From positions 26,232 through 90,231 of the IMG/VR virus record IMGVR_UViG_3300035181_000829: a stretch of 64,000 nt of DNA; one strand, 5' to 3'. Positions 8,948 through 17,209 of this stretch are shown here, in pieces. Positions within the stretch are counted from its first letter, which is position 1, and each line of letters begins with the position of its first letter. The notes beneath the pieces were generated by a model. It worked only from the letters and a program-made list of their open reading frames with translations. It was not told the origin of the DNA and searched no databases. Source of the DNA: a virus. The translations under genes and the position numbers were made by a program.

Positions 8948-9295
8948 TTATGTCCTGTTTTTGGTGAGGCGTTGATACAGATCGGGGTAGAGCCGCGCCA
9001 ATTGCTCGTTGCTAAGGCGCGTGAACGTGTTCGATTGACAACGACAATACCAGTCTCCGGGGTAAAGGTAAACCTCCCCGAATGCAGCGGGCGCGGCGAG
9101 ACCGTAGGTGAATGGCGGCTTGTCACCTTTTCGATGTTGCCGAAACCCTCTTGGCAGAGTGTAGGGCTGTATCTTCTTGCCGGTAGCCCACTCCACAAGC
9201 TTCTGGTCATTGGCCCCCGTGTATTGCATTGCATCGACCGGATTCAGCAATGCAACAGGCTTGCGTGACTCTGGCATATAGTCATTGTAGGACAT
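8948..9295 (-). CDS. Small phage protein with PGDW motif
   Basis: 115 residues: KPVALLNPVDAMQYTGANDQ at the start, then FGEVYLYPGDWYCRCQSNTF and EQLARLYPDLY. The order (YTG-N, a GDW turn, a final F/Y-rich helix) matches small proteins seen widely in phage genomes with no known role. It lies 3 nt from the ParB-like start and 1 nt from the glycosyltransferase stop, so it is probably in one operon with both. Confidence 0.7.
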   Translation of the reverse strand: MSYNDYMPESRKPVALLNPVDAMQYTGANDQKLVEWATGKKIQPYTLPRGFRQHRKGDKPPFTYGLAAPAAFGEVYLYPGDWYCRCQSNTFTRLSNEQLARLYPDLYQRLTKNRT

Positions 9296-9296
9296 T

Positions 9297-10859
9297 TTAC
9301 ACCTTTTTCTTTAGAAGAACTTTTCGTTTGGTTACCGACTTCATGTTGTCGAACACGTCGCGCCGAACGAACACTTCGTCGGGGCCGGTGCAAACATCGA
9401 TGTATCCTACATAGCGCATCGCATGGTGGATAGTTCCCCTGCCGTATGTCCACGTAGAACGTATGCCTAGGTCGCCGATGGAGATGCCCATATTACCGCA
9501 TTCGCGCAGATACTCGACAATATCACCAAACGTATACCGCTCGCCTTTCAGTTCGGACAAGAAGCCAAGAATAGCCCCGGAAGTTTTGAAGCGCGAAAGA
9601 GGTTCCCGCGCTACGGCTTCGATCTTGTCGCACAAGATGATCATGTTGATCGGCGCGTTGAAAGTTTCCCTGATCCTTTCGCGCCACGGGGCAATCTGAT
9701 CCCGCGCCCATTGCGGATCGTCCTTGATGGATGCAAGGTGAGCGATCAGTTGTGGCTTATCGCTACGCTTAACAACGAACGGGTAGTCAGGGAAGAAGGT
9801 CTGTTGGTAGTCCGCTTCCGGCATGATGATCGGAACGCCCATGTAAATTGCCTCGGACAAACCAACCGGGCAGTCAAGGTGCGACATGGGGGCGATACCT
9901 GCGTGCATTGTCCGCAGCAGCTTCAAGAAGTTCAAGCGCGGGTTATTTTCGATAAGGCGATACTGCGGGCTGTTGGCGTCGAAGTTCACGCCTACTTTTC
10001 CGAGTGCCTTTTTCATAGGCCCCCCAAGCGATCCAGAAAGCGAAACAATAAGCTGCGCATCGACGCCGGATTTATACAGATACTCGAACCATGCAAGATG
10101 TTCCCTATAGCTGACGCCCATGATACGACCGACTGAGATGACCTTGAAGCCTGTTTCAAGCTTCCATCGATCCGCATCGTAGATGGCATCGAGTTGGGAA
10201 ATCTCGATACCGGATGGAACGATTATCGTCTTATCAAGCCATTTGCGGATCGTGCTCTGGGTATAAATTCCCTGCATCCCTTCGACCACTTCGGAACGGT
10301 TATGGTCAGAGATGAAAACGCTGCAATCGCTTGTAAGGTAGCCTTGGCACTGATTAAGCCAATAGGCGTCGCCTACGTGCGACCGTTTCGGTGTCTGTGG
10401 GAACTCCTCGATAAGTACCATTGGCAGGCCGTAGTGCTTGTCGGTGTAGTCGGTCCCTTGGTCATGAAACCGTGGGCTTTCAAGCACACGTTTCTGCATG
10501 GAAGCCGCGCCGGTGCGGGCGGTGCAGATAACATCAATATGGTATTTGCCCGCGATCCGGTTGAACATGTTGAAGAAGTCGTCTGTAATAAGACCATCAA
10601 CAATGAACTGGTCCTGAATATAGCTGGTGCGGATGATCCCAACGTTCGGATGGTTCTCGATTTCGTTGGCCTGATACTCAACGTCCGGTAGCATCCAGTA
10701 AACGAAATGGCCGCGCTTTACTAGTTCGCGGACCATCGAAACATACTTATTGTAGGTAGAAGATGAACCGAGGTTTGCAACCTGCACGTAAACGGGGTCT
10801 ACAAGAACACGAAGGCGTGGCGCAGCTATCTGGCGATGCTGCCATTTTTGGTCTGACAT
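9297..10859 (-). CDS. Glycosyltransferase, GT-B type
   Basis: 520 residues. It shows a GT-B layout: an N-terminal Rossmann part (RLRVLVDPVYVQVANLGSSS), KTIIVPSGIEISQLD, FKVISVGRIMGVSYREHLAW and PMSHLDCPVGLSEAIYMGVP with the glutamate typical of retaining GT4-like enzymes. After about residue 400 there is an extra domain that looks like a small helical, possibly winged-helix, segment (TYGRGTIHHAMRYVGYID), then a basic tail KRKVLLKKKV. The acceptor is unknown; host surface glycan or modified phage DNA are both possible. A CAATCGCTTG near match is at 10324. Confidence 0.8.
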   Translation of the reverse strand: MSDQKWQHRQIAAPRLRVLVDPVYVQVANLGSSSTYNKYVSMVRELVKRGHFVYWMLPDVEYQANEIENHPNVGIIRTSYIQDQFIVDGLITDDFFNMFNRIAGKYHIDVICTARTGAASMQKRVLESPRFHDQGTDYTDKHYGLPMVLIEEFPQTPKRSHVGDAYWLNQCQGYLTSDCSVFISDHNRSEVVEGMQGIYTQSTIRKWLDKTIIVPSGIEISQLDAIYDADRWKLETGFKVISVGRIMGVSYREHLAWFEYLYKSGVDAQLIVSLSGSLGGPMKKALGKVGVNFDANSPQYRLIENNPRLNFLKLLRTMHAGIAPMSHLDCPVGLSEAIYMGVPIIMPEADYQQTFFPDYPFVVKRSDKPQLIAHLASIKDDPQWARDQIAPWRERIRETFNAPINMIILCDKIEAVAREPLSRFKTSGAILGFLSELKGERYTFGDIVEYLRECGNMGISIGDLGIRSTWTYGRGTIHHAMRYVGYIDVCTGPDEVFVRRDVFDNMKSVTKRKVLLKKKV

Positions 10860-10865
10860 GGGGGA

Positions 10866-11282
10866 TTACTCCGCTGAGAGTGGATAGATGGTCGCCACCT
10901 TGTTCATGTGCATGGCAAGCCCGATGGAATCTGGGATAGTGCCCGCGTAGCCATCCCAGAACACGACGATATGAGTTGCCGACGCGACAATCTGACCGTT
11001 GCGAGCTTTGAATGCACTTTCGGGGCCAAGCTCACGGATTCTCGGTGATATTTTCGTCACTGGAATCCCGTTACTCTCCGCCCATTTGACGATGATTTCC
11101 TCGACGCCTTTGCCCCCTCCGGTGAAGATGGCAATGTCTCGCATCGATAGATTGTGTCTTACAAGGTGGTTCATCAAAACCTTGATGACATAGGCTTCGT
11201 TCTTGTAGACACTTCCACGGAAATCCCGAACTCCGATGATGCCTACCGAGTGGTTGTGCTTGCCGGGATTTGGGATTGACAT
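10866..11282 (-). CDS. SLOG/DprA-like Rossmann protein
   Basis: 138 residues. HSVGIIGVRDFRGS, then IFTGGGKGVEEIIVKWAES, GPESAFKARNGQIV and ATHIVVFWDG form the nucleotide-binding pattern of the SLOG superfamily (DUF2493-like). Relatives bind nucleotides or nucleotide-derived ligands, and some are linked to signalling or defence. It is a standalone domain here, 6 nt upstream of the glycosyltransferase, without a recognisable effector beside it. The role is unknown. Confidence 0.75.
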   Translation of the reverse strand: MSIPNPGKHNHSVGIIGVRDFRGSVYKNEAYVIKVLMNHLVRHNLSMRDIAIFTGGGKGVEEIIVKWAESNGIPVTKISPRIRELGPESAFKARNGQIVASATHIVVFWDGYAGTIPDSIGLAMHMNKVATIYPLSAE

Positions 11283-11309
11283 GGGCTACCTCTGGCTGAG
11301 CGTGTTGAA

Positions 11310-11834
11310 TTACTTATCTATGGTAGTATAATCTCCTTCGATAATCAAGCTGCTGTCGTGTTGCAAATCAATCTTCCGAACTTCGGTCACTTTTACCCTT
11401 TGTTTATAAGCACTTCGGGGTGTAGATGGTGGAGCTACAACACTAATTTTCTTGGAACTGATGATGGTGGCCTTGCCTGTTTGCCTCTGTGGATCGGCAA
11501 GCTCGGCGACCGCCCCAAGAACACCATTAGCATCCCGCGTGAGCGATACCGTTACCGAAACCCGTAATGGACGCTCATCTGCTTTATCAGCCTGTGACCT
11601 ATCCGTAACTATAAGCGTCCGCACGTTGATGCCGCTGGATGAAAGTTTCTTTTCGCCGATAGGTTCGTAAAGATAACCTTCGTCTATCAATTCCTTGATG
11701 CGAGCCGTGCAGCTCGACATGGTAAGTCCGGTGCCTTTGGCTACTTCCTTGCGAGTGCATCCGGGGTTCATATCGACGTAGTTGTAAACGTCAAAGCGAA
11801 CACCTTGTAATACCGAGTTTCTGCCGCCGTTCAT
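11310..11834 (-). CDS. Winged-helix DNA-binding protein
   Basis: 174 residues. The N-terminal 60 residues form a MarR-like winged helix: VRFDVYNYVDMNPGCTRKEV, AKGTGLTMSSCTARIKELID and EGYLYEPIGEKK as wing. The rest is beta-rich (LRVSVTVSLTRDANGV) without recognised family. The start overlaps the upstream stop as ATGA. It is a plausible transcription regulator and a second candidate to read the palindromic sites, but nothing in the sequence ties it to them. Confidence 0.7.
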   Translation of the reverse strand: MNGGRNSVLQGVRFDVYNYVDMNPGCTRKEVAKGTGLTMSSCTARIKELIDEGYLYEPIGEKKLSSSGINVRTLIVTDRSQADKADERPLRVSVTVSLTRDANGVLGAVAELADPQRQTGKATIISSKKISVVAPPSTPRSAYKQRVKVTEVRKIDLQHDSSLIIEGDYTTIDK

Positions 11835-12784
11835 ATCACGATTCCTTTGTCTTTGAGAAGGTAATCTTGCCGTTCGAGAAATTTGGAACTGGTTGGCACT
11901 TTTGGTAATACACGACCTATGTGTTCCTCCACAAAGTTAACTAATATAGCAATTACGGCAATATAAGAATCGGTGAAGTTACCACCTTCAACGAGATACT
12001 GATGAATGTAGCAATCGATTGCAAGAAGTGTGGTTATCACTGCAACTCGGTAGGCGTCATCCACCTCTTGCAAAAAGTTAAGCCTAATAGTGCCCATATC
12101 GCACACAAGCGGCTTTTCGTCAGCGAGAAATCCGTGATTTACGTTCTGCTCAACAAGAGTGACGATATTTTCTTGAGTAAGCCCTCGGGAATGGCGAAGG
12201 AATAGCCCAACCCCTACGTCAATGGCGGTGCGCGGGTTACAAATTCCAGCAGTCTGATAGAATTTGTCTGCCCTATCACTTCGCATGTTAAGTGATGCCA
12301 TATGCAAGAGGGCACCGTATACCTGTTTCCAATATTTAGATATTTGGCTGGACGGCCTATCGTAATCGCCATTTGTTACTGCAACCATCTGCGCAAGTTG
12401 CAAGAGTATAAGGTCAGAATAAGACTGCCTACGCATGAAAAGCTCAACGTAGGCTTTGTGCCGAATGGCTGGGTTAGGGTTTGCCGCAGTGTCTACACCG
12501 CCGCTCCACACTGACTGTCGGTGTAATGCGAAGTCAAAGATTTTTTCGTGATGGGTTATAGCGACAAGCAATGGCTGTTCATACTTTTCAGAATCGCTGG
12601 CCTCTATATTCACAAGAACGGATTCAACATCTTCGTGTGTCCACCCGCTATTCGTCATCCACTCTACAAATTTTGCAGTCTTATCCGGCGCAACAGCAAG
12701 CTGTTCTGCCATCCTCTTTATGAGTTCTTCGCGCCGCAATTGCCTAGCCGCAAAGGTGGTGCCGGTTACGTTGATATTTCTCAT
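11831..12784 (-). CDS. Unknown protein, helical
   Basis: 317 residues, mostly helical. It starts MRNINVTGTTFAARQLRREE and includes RRQSYSDLILLQLAQMVAVT and YIAVIAILVNFVEEHIG. A CAATCGATTG site at 12012 is read in frame as AIDC in LLAIDCYIHQYL. It overlaps both neighbours by ATGA, so three genes (12781, 11831, 11310) are translationally coupled. No family recognised. Confidence 0.7.
   Translation of the reverse strand: MRNINVTGTTFAARQLRREELIKRMAEQLAVAPDKTAKFVEWMTNSGWTHEDVESVLVNIEASDSEKYEQPLLVAITHHEKIFDFALHRQSVWSGGVDTAANPNPAIRHKAYVELFMRRQSYSDLILLQLAQMVAVTNGDYDRPSSQISKYWKQVYGALLHMASLNMRSDRADKFYQTAGICNPRTAIDVGVGLFLRHSRGLTQENIVTLVEQNVNHGFLADEKPLVCDMGTIRLNFLQEVDDAYRVAVITTLLAIDCYIHQYLVEGGNFTDSYIAVIAILVNFVEEHIGRVLPKVPTSSKFLERQDYLLKDKGIVI
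12012..12021. repeat. CAATCGATTG site
   Basis: Exact copy, in AGCAATCGATTGCA. In a gene, read as AIDC. Confidence 0.95.
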
Positions 12785-13185
12785 ATGAATTTGCCTACTT
12801 GCTTGCAGAGCCGAAGATAGCAGCCGAGGACAGCACGCCAGTAAATGTCATCGCAGCTTACCTGCATAGTGACGGGACGCAGGTATCCGTAATCAGGCTC
12901 CACGTCATAATTCGTGTAAGTCATTGTGACCCGAAAAGTAGGGTGTGCTTTATTCAACTGCAATGTGCTGGTTTGGCAATCGGCGCGTGTAGATATACGG
13001 GTAGCAAATTCGTATGCGCCTTTGTTCGGCTTTTCGCCTACGCACTCCGCAATGCGCATGACCGTGGCGGCTTCTGCGCCTTCCTCGGTTTGCTGCAATC
13101 GATTGTAAAGGTCGTCAACGAGTGCGGTGAACTTGGCTTGCGCAAGTTTCTTGACGGGCACTCGGACGATGATTTTCCGAGACAT
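12781..13185 (-). CDS. Unknown protein with basic N-terminus
   Basis: 134 residues: MSRKIIVRVPVKK at the start, then FTALVDDLYNRLQQTEEG, where a CAATCGATTG site is read as NRLQ, and a beta-rich second half (FRVTMTYTNYDVEPDYG). The N-terminus closely resembles the terminase segment SRKIIVRKKPK. It starts just after the hairpin that follows the endolysin gene. Function unknown. Confidence 0.65.
   Translation of the reverse strand: MSRKIIVRVPVKKLAQAKFTALVDDLYNRLQQTEEGAEAATVMRIAECVGEKPNKGAYEFATRISTRADCQTSTLQLNKAHPTFRVTMTYTNYDVEPDYGYLRPVTMQVSCDDIYWRAVLGCYLRLCKQVGKFI
13096..13105. repeat. CAATCGATTG site
   Basis: Exact copy, in TGCAATCGATTGTA. In a gene, read as NRLQ. Confidence 0.95.
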
Positions 13186-13204
13186 GGTATGGACCCTTAA
13201 ATGT

Positions 13205-13235
13205 GTTAGCCGGGCGAGGAAACGACCCGGCTAAC
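13205..13235 (-). terminator. Hairpin after endolysin
   Basis: A perfect 10-bp inverted repeat, GTTAGCCGGG (13205-13214) and CCCGGCTAAC (13226-13235), with an 11-nt loop, lies between the endolysin stop and the next start. Only a short T-rich stretch follows on the minus strand, so it may end transcription weakly or stabilise the 3' end. Confidence 0.6.
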
Positions 13236-13278
13236 TTGAGATGAGAAGATCGACGGAGAACCGATCCTGATGGAAAGT

Positions 13279-13911
13279 TTAGACGAATTGGCCGGGATTG
13301 TCAAGGTAGTAGCGGTTCTCTATTGGGGAGATATGTGTGGCATTGGGGGAGAAGAACTGCTGCGCCCGGATGATCCAGCCACCAAGCTGCCCGTTGGGCG
13401 TAATTGCATACTTGCGCATGGCCGGATTTCGGGCAACGAGGCCGTAGTAGAACTTTAGCCTTGCGTGAACGTAAACGTCGTTCAACTCGCCCGGATAGCT
13501 GTCCATCGCGACGGCGCGGAAGGTCGCACCAAGGGTATGCGGGCCAATGGCACCGTCGATGGTCAGCGGCGCGTCGATCCTGTATGACACGATTTCCTGT
13601 AGCAGCTTGACCGACTGTGACCCCGCGTTCACGTTCATGTCGTAGACGTTCGCTTGCAGCGAATCCGGCAACATGTTGATCTTTGGCCCAACGAAGTAGT
13701 TCTTTTCGAAAATTTGGGCGGCGAGGTCAGGGGTCATCAGTTGCACATCGAGGGCGTTGATCGTGCCATCGTGGTTGAGGTCGAGGCCAAGCCCGCGCAT
13801 CGTGGCGAGTGTGACGCCATCCTTTGTCGGTCCTCCGGGGTCAGCCGGATCGTTGGTATATTTGTCACCTTCGCTACGAAGGATGCCAAGGGTTATATCT
13901 CTCACATTCAT
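13279..13911 (-). CDS. Endolysin, GH108 N-acetylmuramidase
   Basis: 210 residues. The N-terminus has the glycoside hydrolase 108 signature ILRSEGDKYTNDPADPGG, then TKDGVT, with E14 as the expected catalytic acid; VYDMNVNAGS follows at about residue 90. A C-terminal peptidoglycan-binding-type part contains LTIDGAIGPHT. The enzyme cuts the glycan backbone of peptidoglycan at lysis. An LDLNHDGTINALD segment near residue 44 looks like a calcium-binding or dockerin-type loop inserted after the signature. No signal peptide is seen, so release should need a holin, which is not clearly identified. Confidence 0.9.
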   Translation of the reverse strand: MNVRDITLGILRSEGDKYTNDPADPGGPTKDGVTLATMRGLGLDLNHDGTINALDVQLMTPDLAAQIFEKNYFVGPKINMLPDSLQANVYDMNVNAGSQSVKLLQEIVSYRIDAPLTIDGAIGPHTLGATFRAVAMDSYPGELNDVYVHARLKFYYGLVARNPAMRKYAITPNGQLGGWIIRAQQFFSPNATHISPIENRYYLDNPGQFV

Positions 13912-13921
13912 CGGAAGCTCC

Positions 13922-14140
13922 TTAAACTTGTTTGTCCATCCACCATTTGGCGATGTCTATTTCGATCATATCGCCGGGGGCGGCGGTTTCGATTACTTCC
14001 AAGCTTTCTCCGCTCATGTTGGATTTGGGTATCCAGAGGCCAGACCGGACACCGTAGTCTGGGTGCGTGAAGGAACAACAGAACGCCAAGTCACGCTCGT
14101 CCTCTGCACGCACCAACATCGTAATAAAGCGGTCGATCAT
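13922..14140 (-). CDS. Small unknown protein
   Basis: 72 residues (MIDRFITMLVRAEDERDLAF, ending AKWWMDKQV). The ATG overlaps the stop of the HU-like gene as TAATG. It lies between HU and the endolysin. No family recognised. Confidence 0.55.
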   Translation of the reverse strand: MIDRFITMLVRAEDERDLAFCCSFTHPDYGVRSGLWIPKSNMSGESLEVIETAAPGDMIEIDIAKWWMDKQV

Positions 14141-14415
14141 TACAACACCATTTCCTTGAGGACTTTGGCCGGGGTGAACTTGATTTTCTTCTTGGCAGGA
14201 ATGTCGATGGGTTCCCCGGTCATCGGGTTGCGGCCCTTGCGCGCCGCGCTTTCCTTGGCAGAGAACTTGCCGAAGCCCGTTATAAGCACGGAATCATCGT
14301 TTGCCATGATGGTGCTGATGTTAGCAAATGCTGCATCGATGATTTCCCGCACATCGGCGCGGCGGATGCCGGTCTTCGCCGCAACGATAACGATGAGGTC
14401 ATTCATGGTAGCCAT
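14140..14415 (-). CDS. HU/IHF-family DNA-binding protein
   Basis: 91 residues, the normal length for HU/IHF. NDLIVIVAAKTGIRRADVRE forms the helical base, ITGFGKFSAKESAARKGRNP the arm and PMTGEPIDIPAKKKIKFTPA the end. Such proteins bend DNA as dimers and support replication, recombination or packaging. The ATG at 14415 has GAGAGGA upstream and gives the family length; the longer frame to 14475 is not supported. The palindrome found across this genome does not look like an IHF site. Confidence 0.93.
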   Translation of the reverse strand: MATMNDLIVIVAAKTGIRRADVREIIDAAFANISTIMANDDSVLITGFGKFSAKESAARKGRNPMTGEPIDIPAKKKIKFTPAKVLKEMVL

Positions 14416-14701
14416 AGTAGTATCCTCTCTCTGGTTTGATTGTCTCAAAGATGGTTGACAGGGGGGTGAGGGCACTAAGACCCTCAGGCCAAGGCCCGCT
14501 ATAGACGATACATATAACGTCTATGGATACCTTGCGATATTCGACTGTAAGGGCTACAGGATCAAAGATTGCGTAGCCGTTGATTGAGGGGTTTCGCACA
14601 CAGAGGTAGCCGTCGCCGCCCGGAGCGTATTCAGTGCACAACAGCGGCCCTACGACCGTATCAAGTATGAGAATCTGATCCCTTAGCTTTGCCATCGACA
14701 T
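14399..14701 (-). CDS. Small unknown protein
   Basis: 100 residues (MSMAKLRDQILILDTVVGPL, ending ERGYYYGYHE). ATG at 14701 has TGAGGCG upstream. It overlaps the preceding gene by 41 nt and the HU start by 17 nt. Function unknown. Confidence 0.55.
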   Translation of the reverse strand: MSMAKLRDQILILDTVVGPLLCTEYAPGGDGYLCVRNPSINGYAIFDPVALTVEYRKVSIDVICIVYSGPWPEGLSALTPLSTIFETIKPERGYYYGYHE

Positions 14702-14834
14702 ACATCGCCTCAAATAAAAGAACGCGCCGCAGCGCCGCCTTCCTCATGTCCTCTGTCGCAGGCTTATCCGGCGACAGCAATTCACGCATGTCGCGAATAA
14801 GTAACTTACCCGCTTCCTCCGGTATGTCTGGCAT
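14661..14834 (-). CDS. Small helical protein
   Basis: 57 residues, MPDIPEEAGKLLIRDMRELL then helical. ATG at 14834 follows GAAAGGGAA; a CAATCGATTG site lies 18 nt upstream and also codes for the end of the preceding gene. Function unknown. Confidence 0.5.
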   Translation of the reverse strand: MPDIPEEAGKLLIRDMRELLSPDKPATEDMRKAALRRVLLFEAMYVDGKAKGSDSHT

Positions 14835-15021
14835 GACGTTCCCTTTCGCTTGCAATCGATTGTATTACGCGGGTTAACGTAGCGTAGTCCTGTTCCAGAG
14901 TGATGATATTGATGGTTTTCCCCGCGCGCAGGACCAAGGTCGGTGTAAACCCGGCTGGGGCGTTGGCGATAAGGGCAAGCGCCGCAGCGCGGTCATTTTC
15001 GCTTAGCAATAGCGTCGGCAT
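14806..15021 (-). CDS. Small unknown protein
   Basis: 71 residues (MPTLLLSENDRAAALALIAN ... ITLEQDYATLTRVIQSIASE). The site at 14853 is read as VIQSIAS. ATG at 15021 is preferred over longer forms that would run into the upstream gene. Function unknown. Confidence 0.5.
   Translation of the reverse strand: MPTLLLSENDRAAALALIANAPAGFTPTLVLRAGKTINIITLEQDYATLTRVIQSIASERERHARHTGGSG
14853..14862. repeat. CAATCGATTG site
   Basis: Exact copy, in TGCAATCGATTGTA. Read as IQSIA and 18 nt before the next ATG. The last exact copy before a 9.4-kb stretch with variants only. Confidence 0.95.
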
Positions 15022-15047
15022 TGCCGGTGACCTGCGACGGATGCCCA

Positions 15048-15707
15048 CTAGAATACCCTCGGTGTGCGGCCACGTAGTTTGCCAGCCCAAGAATCCCGCA
15101 TGATCTTGGGCATTTGCGCCACAGTCAATTTGTCCTCTTTCAGCATGGCAAGCCCGCGAAAGCGCAGTTCAGTTGCGCACTGTTGCGCGGTATACGTCCG
15201 CAGGCAAACACCTTCCCGCCATTCTTCGGCATACACCATAGGCCGGTTGGGTAGTATCTGTGGCGACCCCTCGTTGTCGAACACGATCATACCATCGGGT
15301 TTGACCATAAAGAACGTGCTCGGTTTCCTGGGATCGACAGTCATATCAACAAACGCACCAGTGGCGAGTTGCCTTTGTCGCACCGATTCCTTCACACCTA
15401 TGTATGATGGAAGTGCCAGCCACGGACAAACGCGCAATGCGTATTCCGCACATTTCTGGTGCATCGGCGGATCACGATAGCAGCCGCGCGGATCGAGTGC
15501 AGACCGAATACCACCAAGCAGGAAAGCATCCTTGTTCAGTTTCTCCCCGCAGATCGCACACAGACCGCCAAGAATAGCCTGCATCACCATCCGGTTATCG
15601 TTGATCGCAAATTCCGGTCTGTTCATGGGTCCACGGTAAGCGATGAACGGAACAGGGTATCCGTTGTGCATCGGCAGCTTGGCTATGCCTTCTGTCATAA
15701 CGGCCAT
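15048..15707 (-). CDS. Zinc-motif protein
   Basis: 219 residues. A cysteine-rich core, LCAICGEKLNKDAF then DPPMHQKCAEYALRVCPWL, has CxxC and HxxC spacing fit for one zinc ion, as in small HNH-like or treble-clef folds; a full HNH catalytic set is not evident. The ATG at 15707 has AAGGG upstream. Proteins of this layout occur in other phages without known role. It ends LRGRTPRVF. Confidence 0.6.
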   Translation of the reverse strand: MAVMTEGIAKLPMHNGYPVPFIAYRGPMNRPEFAINDNRMVMQAILGGLCAICGEKLNKDAFLLGGIRSALDPRGCYRDPPMHQKCAEYALRVCPWLALPSYIGVKESVRQRQLATGAFVDMTVDPRKPSTFFMVKPDGMIVFDNEGSPQILPNRPMVYAEEWREGVCLRTYTAQQCATELRFRGLAMLKEDKLTVAQMPKIMRDSWAGKLRGRTPRVF

Positions 15708-15717
15708 ACCTGAACCC

Positions 15718-15924
15718 TTATGTTGCCGCATGATCGACCACATCAGTCTTTTCCACATCAAGAAAATGTTTGAGCGTATCCAGCAACGCTTGTGTGCACC
15801 AAGCCTCCCGCTCTCTGCGCACCATCACAGTATCCGTAACGATGAACCCATCATCAACCTTGGTTCCCGCTGTAACGAGGTGAATCGTAATCCCACTGTA
15901 GTAAGTCGTCCGTTCGTCTGCCAT
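15718..15924 (-). CDS. Small unknown protein
   Basis: 68 residues: MADERTTYYSGITIHLVTAG, then REREAWCTQALLDTLKHFLD. It is closely spaced with its neighbours in one operon. No family recognised. Confidence 0.55.
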   Translation of the reverse strand: MADERTTYYSGITIHLVTAGTKVDDGFIVTDTVMVRREREAWCTQALLDTLKHFLDVEKTDVVDHAAT

Positions 15925-15928
15925 TATT

Positions 15929-16114
15929 TCAACTTTCGGGATAGAGTTTTTCTAGTTCTCCGAGGCTCATGTGCTCGTGTTCGACGGGAAGTGTTACAGC
16001 GTCCTTGATCTTGCGTTTTCTCCCATCAGAGTTGATCGTCATCGGGAAGGAATCCTGCGAACGAGCGGACCATTGTCCGGTGATAAGCATCTCCCTGTAG
16101 AAGTATACGGCCAT
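15929..16114 (-). CDS. Small unknown protein
   Basis: 61 residues from the ATG at 16114 (AGAGGTTG upstream): MAVYFYREMLITGQWSARSQ, ending LEKLYPES. Its first 89 nt overlap the 3' end of the preceding gene in another frame. Function unknown. Confidence 0.5.
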   Translation of the reverse strand: MAVYFYREMLITGQWSARSQDSFPMTINSDGRKRKIKDAVTLPVEHEHMSLGELEKLYPES

Positions 16115-16385
16115 CTGACAACCTCTTATGTTCTTCGTCGTCGTTTTCTGGAAGCAATTCCTCGTATACTCTTTCCGTGACCTCTTCATAACCAATTTCA
16201 GCGGCGAGGAAGTCGGTGACCCGCTGCGCGACGGCGTTGACTAACTCACGGTCGCGCCGGTCGCGGACGCCTATACTGGACAGGCCATCGAGCATCTCTA
16301 ATCTTGCCATCATCCGCTGCTCGACCTCAGTGAAATCGACAGTGACAAGAGTGTCTGTTGCCAACAACTCGCTAAGCAATGGCAT
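16026..16385 (-). CDS. Small helical protein
   Basis: 119 residues: MPLLSELLATDTLVTVDFTE, a helical middle with EEVTERVYEELLPENDDEE, ending AGFLPDDDQL. The ATG at 16385 follows GGGGGAT. It overlaps both neighbours out of frame. Function unknown. Confidence 0.55.
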   Translation of the reverse strand: MPLLSELLATDTLVTVDFTEVEQRMMARLEMLDGLSSIGVRDRRDRELVNAVAQRVTDFLAAEIGYEEVTERVYEELLPENDDEEHKRLSDGRILLQGDAYHRTMVRSFAGFLPDDDQL

Positions 16386-16563
16386 GTGCGCGATCCCCCC
16401 TCGGTGGTAGAGCAAACTCGAACACCGTAACGCCATTCGGTCTTACAACTTCTCGACGTAGCAGCTTGCCAATACGATGTTTTTGATGCAGCCGGTAAGC
16501 ATGTATTCCAATCTTTGCGCTGGACTGAAATACATGCGACAGCCCTTTGATCGAATCACTCAT
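16372..16563 (-). CDS. Small basic protein
   Basis: 63 residues, MSDSIKGLSHVFQSSAKIGI then HAYRLHQKHRIGKLLRREVV, rich in Arg, Lys and His; it could bind nucleic acid. It overlaps the next gene by 14 nt. Function unknown. Confidence 0.5.
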   Translation of the reverse strand: MSDSIKGLSHVFQSSAKIGIHAYRLHQKHRIGKLLRREVVRPNGVTVFEFALPPRGDRAHAIA

Positions 16564-16594
16564 GGGGGTGTTCTCCGTTCAATGAGCCGACAGT

Positions 16595-16963
16595 TTAGAC
16601 GATCTTGCCCCGCATGTCCATATAGAAATGTGGAAGATCGGGGTCCGCGTCCCGCACATACCCCCGCCGCTCTAGATAATTCGCAAGGTGAGGGTTAAGC
16701 ACGTTCTCGAACTGGACGATGGGCGACAACGCCTCGCAAGCAGCGCAGATCACATTCATCCGACCGCGCTGCTCAGTTGGAGCAATGATGTTGGCGATGA
16801 CGATCTTGTCTTGCCGAAGTCGCATGTAAGCGTCGAAGGCTGGAACCTCGCAACCACGGTAATGTATCCAGTCCGATACCGTTTGAAGCGGCCCGTATAC
16901 AAGCTTGGGTATCGAAGCCGCCTTGAACGTTGCAATCGAATGTAGCACGGTATACTTGATCAT
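16595..16963 (-). CDS. Possible GNAT-like protein
   Basis: 122 residues. The end PHLANYLERRGYVRDADPDL, ending FYMDMRGKIV, recalls the C-terminus of acetyltransferase-fold proteins common in phages, and IANIIAPTEQRGRMNVICAA could be the acetyl-CoA loop region. The match is weak and without a clear pyrophosphate-binding motif. A near-match palindrome, CAATCGAATG at 16933, lies in the N-terminal codons (LHSIA). Confidence 0.5.
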   Translation of the reverse strand: MIKYTVLHSIATFKAASIPKLVYGPLQTVSDWIHYRGCEVPAFDAYMRLRQDKIVIANIIAPTEQRGRMNVICAACEALSPIVQFENVLNPHLANYLERRGYVRDADPDLPHFYMDMRGKIV

Positions 16964-17044
16964 CCTCGTAGCTCCGCAATGGGTTGGTTTACGCTATTAG
17001 CGCAGTTCAGCATTCAGCTCTAGTTTTGTGGGAATGATGGATTC

Positions 17045-17209
17045 CTATTTGAAGTCGCGCAGGCGCTTGGCGTAGTCGGTGACAAGCTTTTCGTATTTCT
17101 GAGTAGAGAAGCGAATACCATCGGCATATCCAAGCCAATACATTGCATAGCCAAGAGCCGCGATTCCGATTGCACCGACGATGATGTTGAAGACGGAACC
17201 GAACATCAT
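17045..17209 (-). CDS. Small single-pass membrane protein
   Basis: 54 residues: MMFGSVFNIIVGAIGIAALG then YAMYWLGYADGI form one membrane span, followed by a charged helical tail ending KRLRDFK. The start overlaps the upstream stop as ATGATG. It could be a spanin or holin-type lysis protein by size, but the endolysin is 3 kb downstream, so this is only a guess. Confidence 0.6.
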   Translation of the reverse strand: MMFGSVFNIIVGAIGIAALGYAMYWLGYADGIRFSTQKYEKLVTDYAKRLRDFK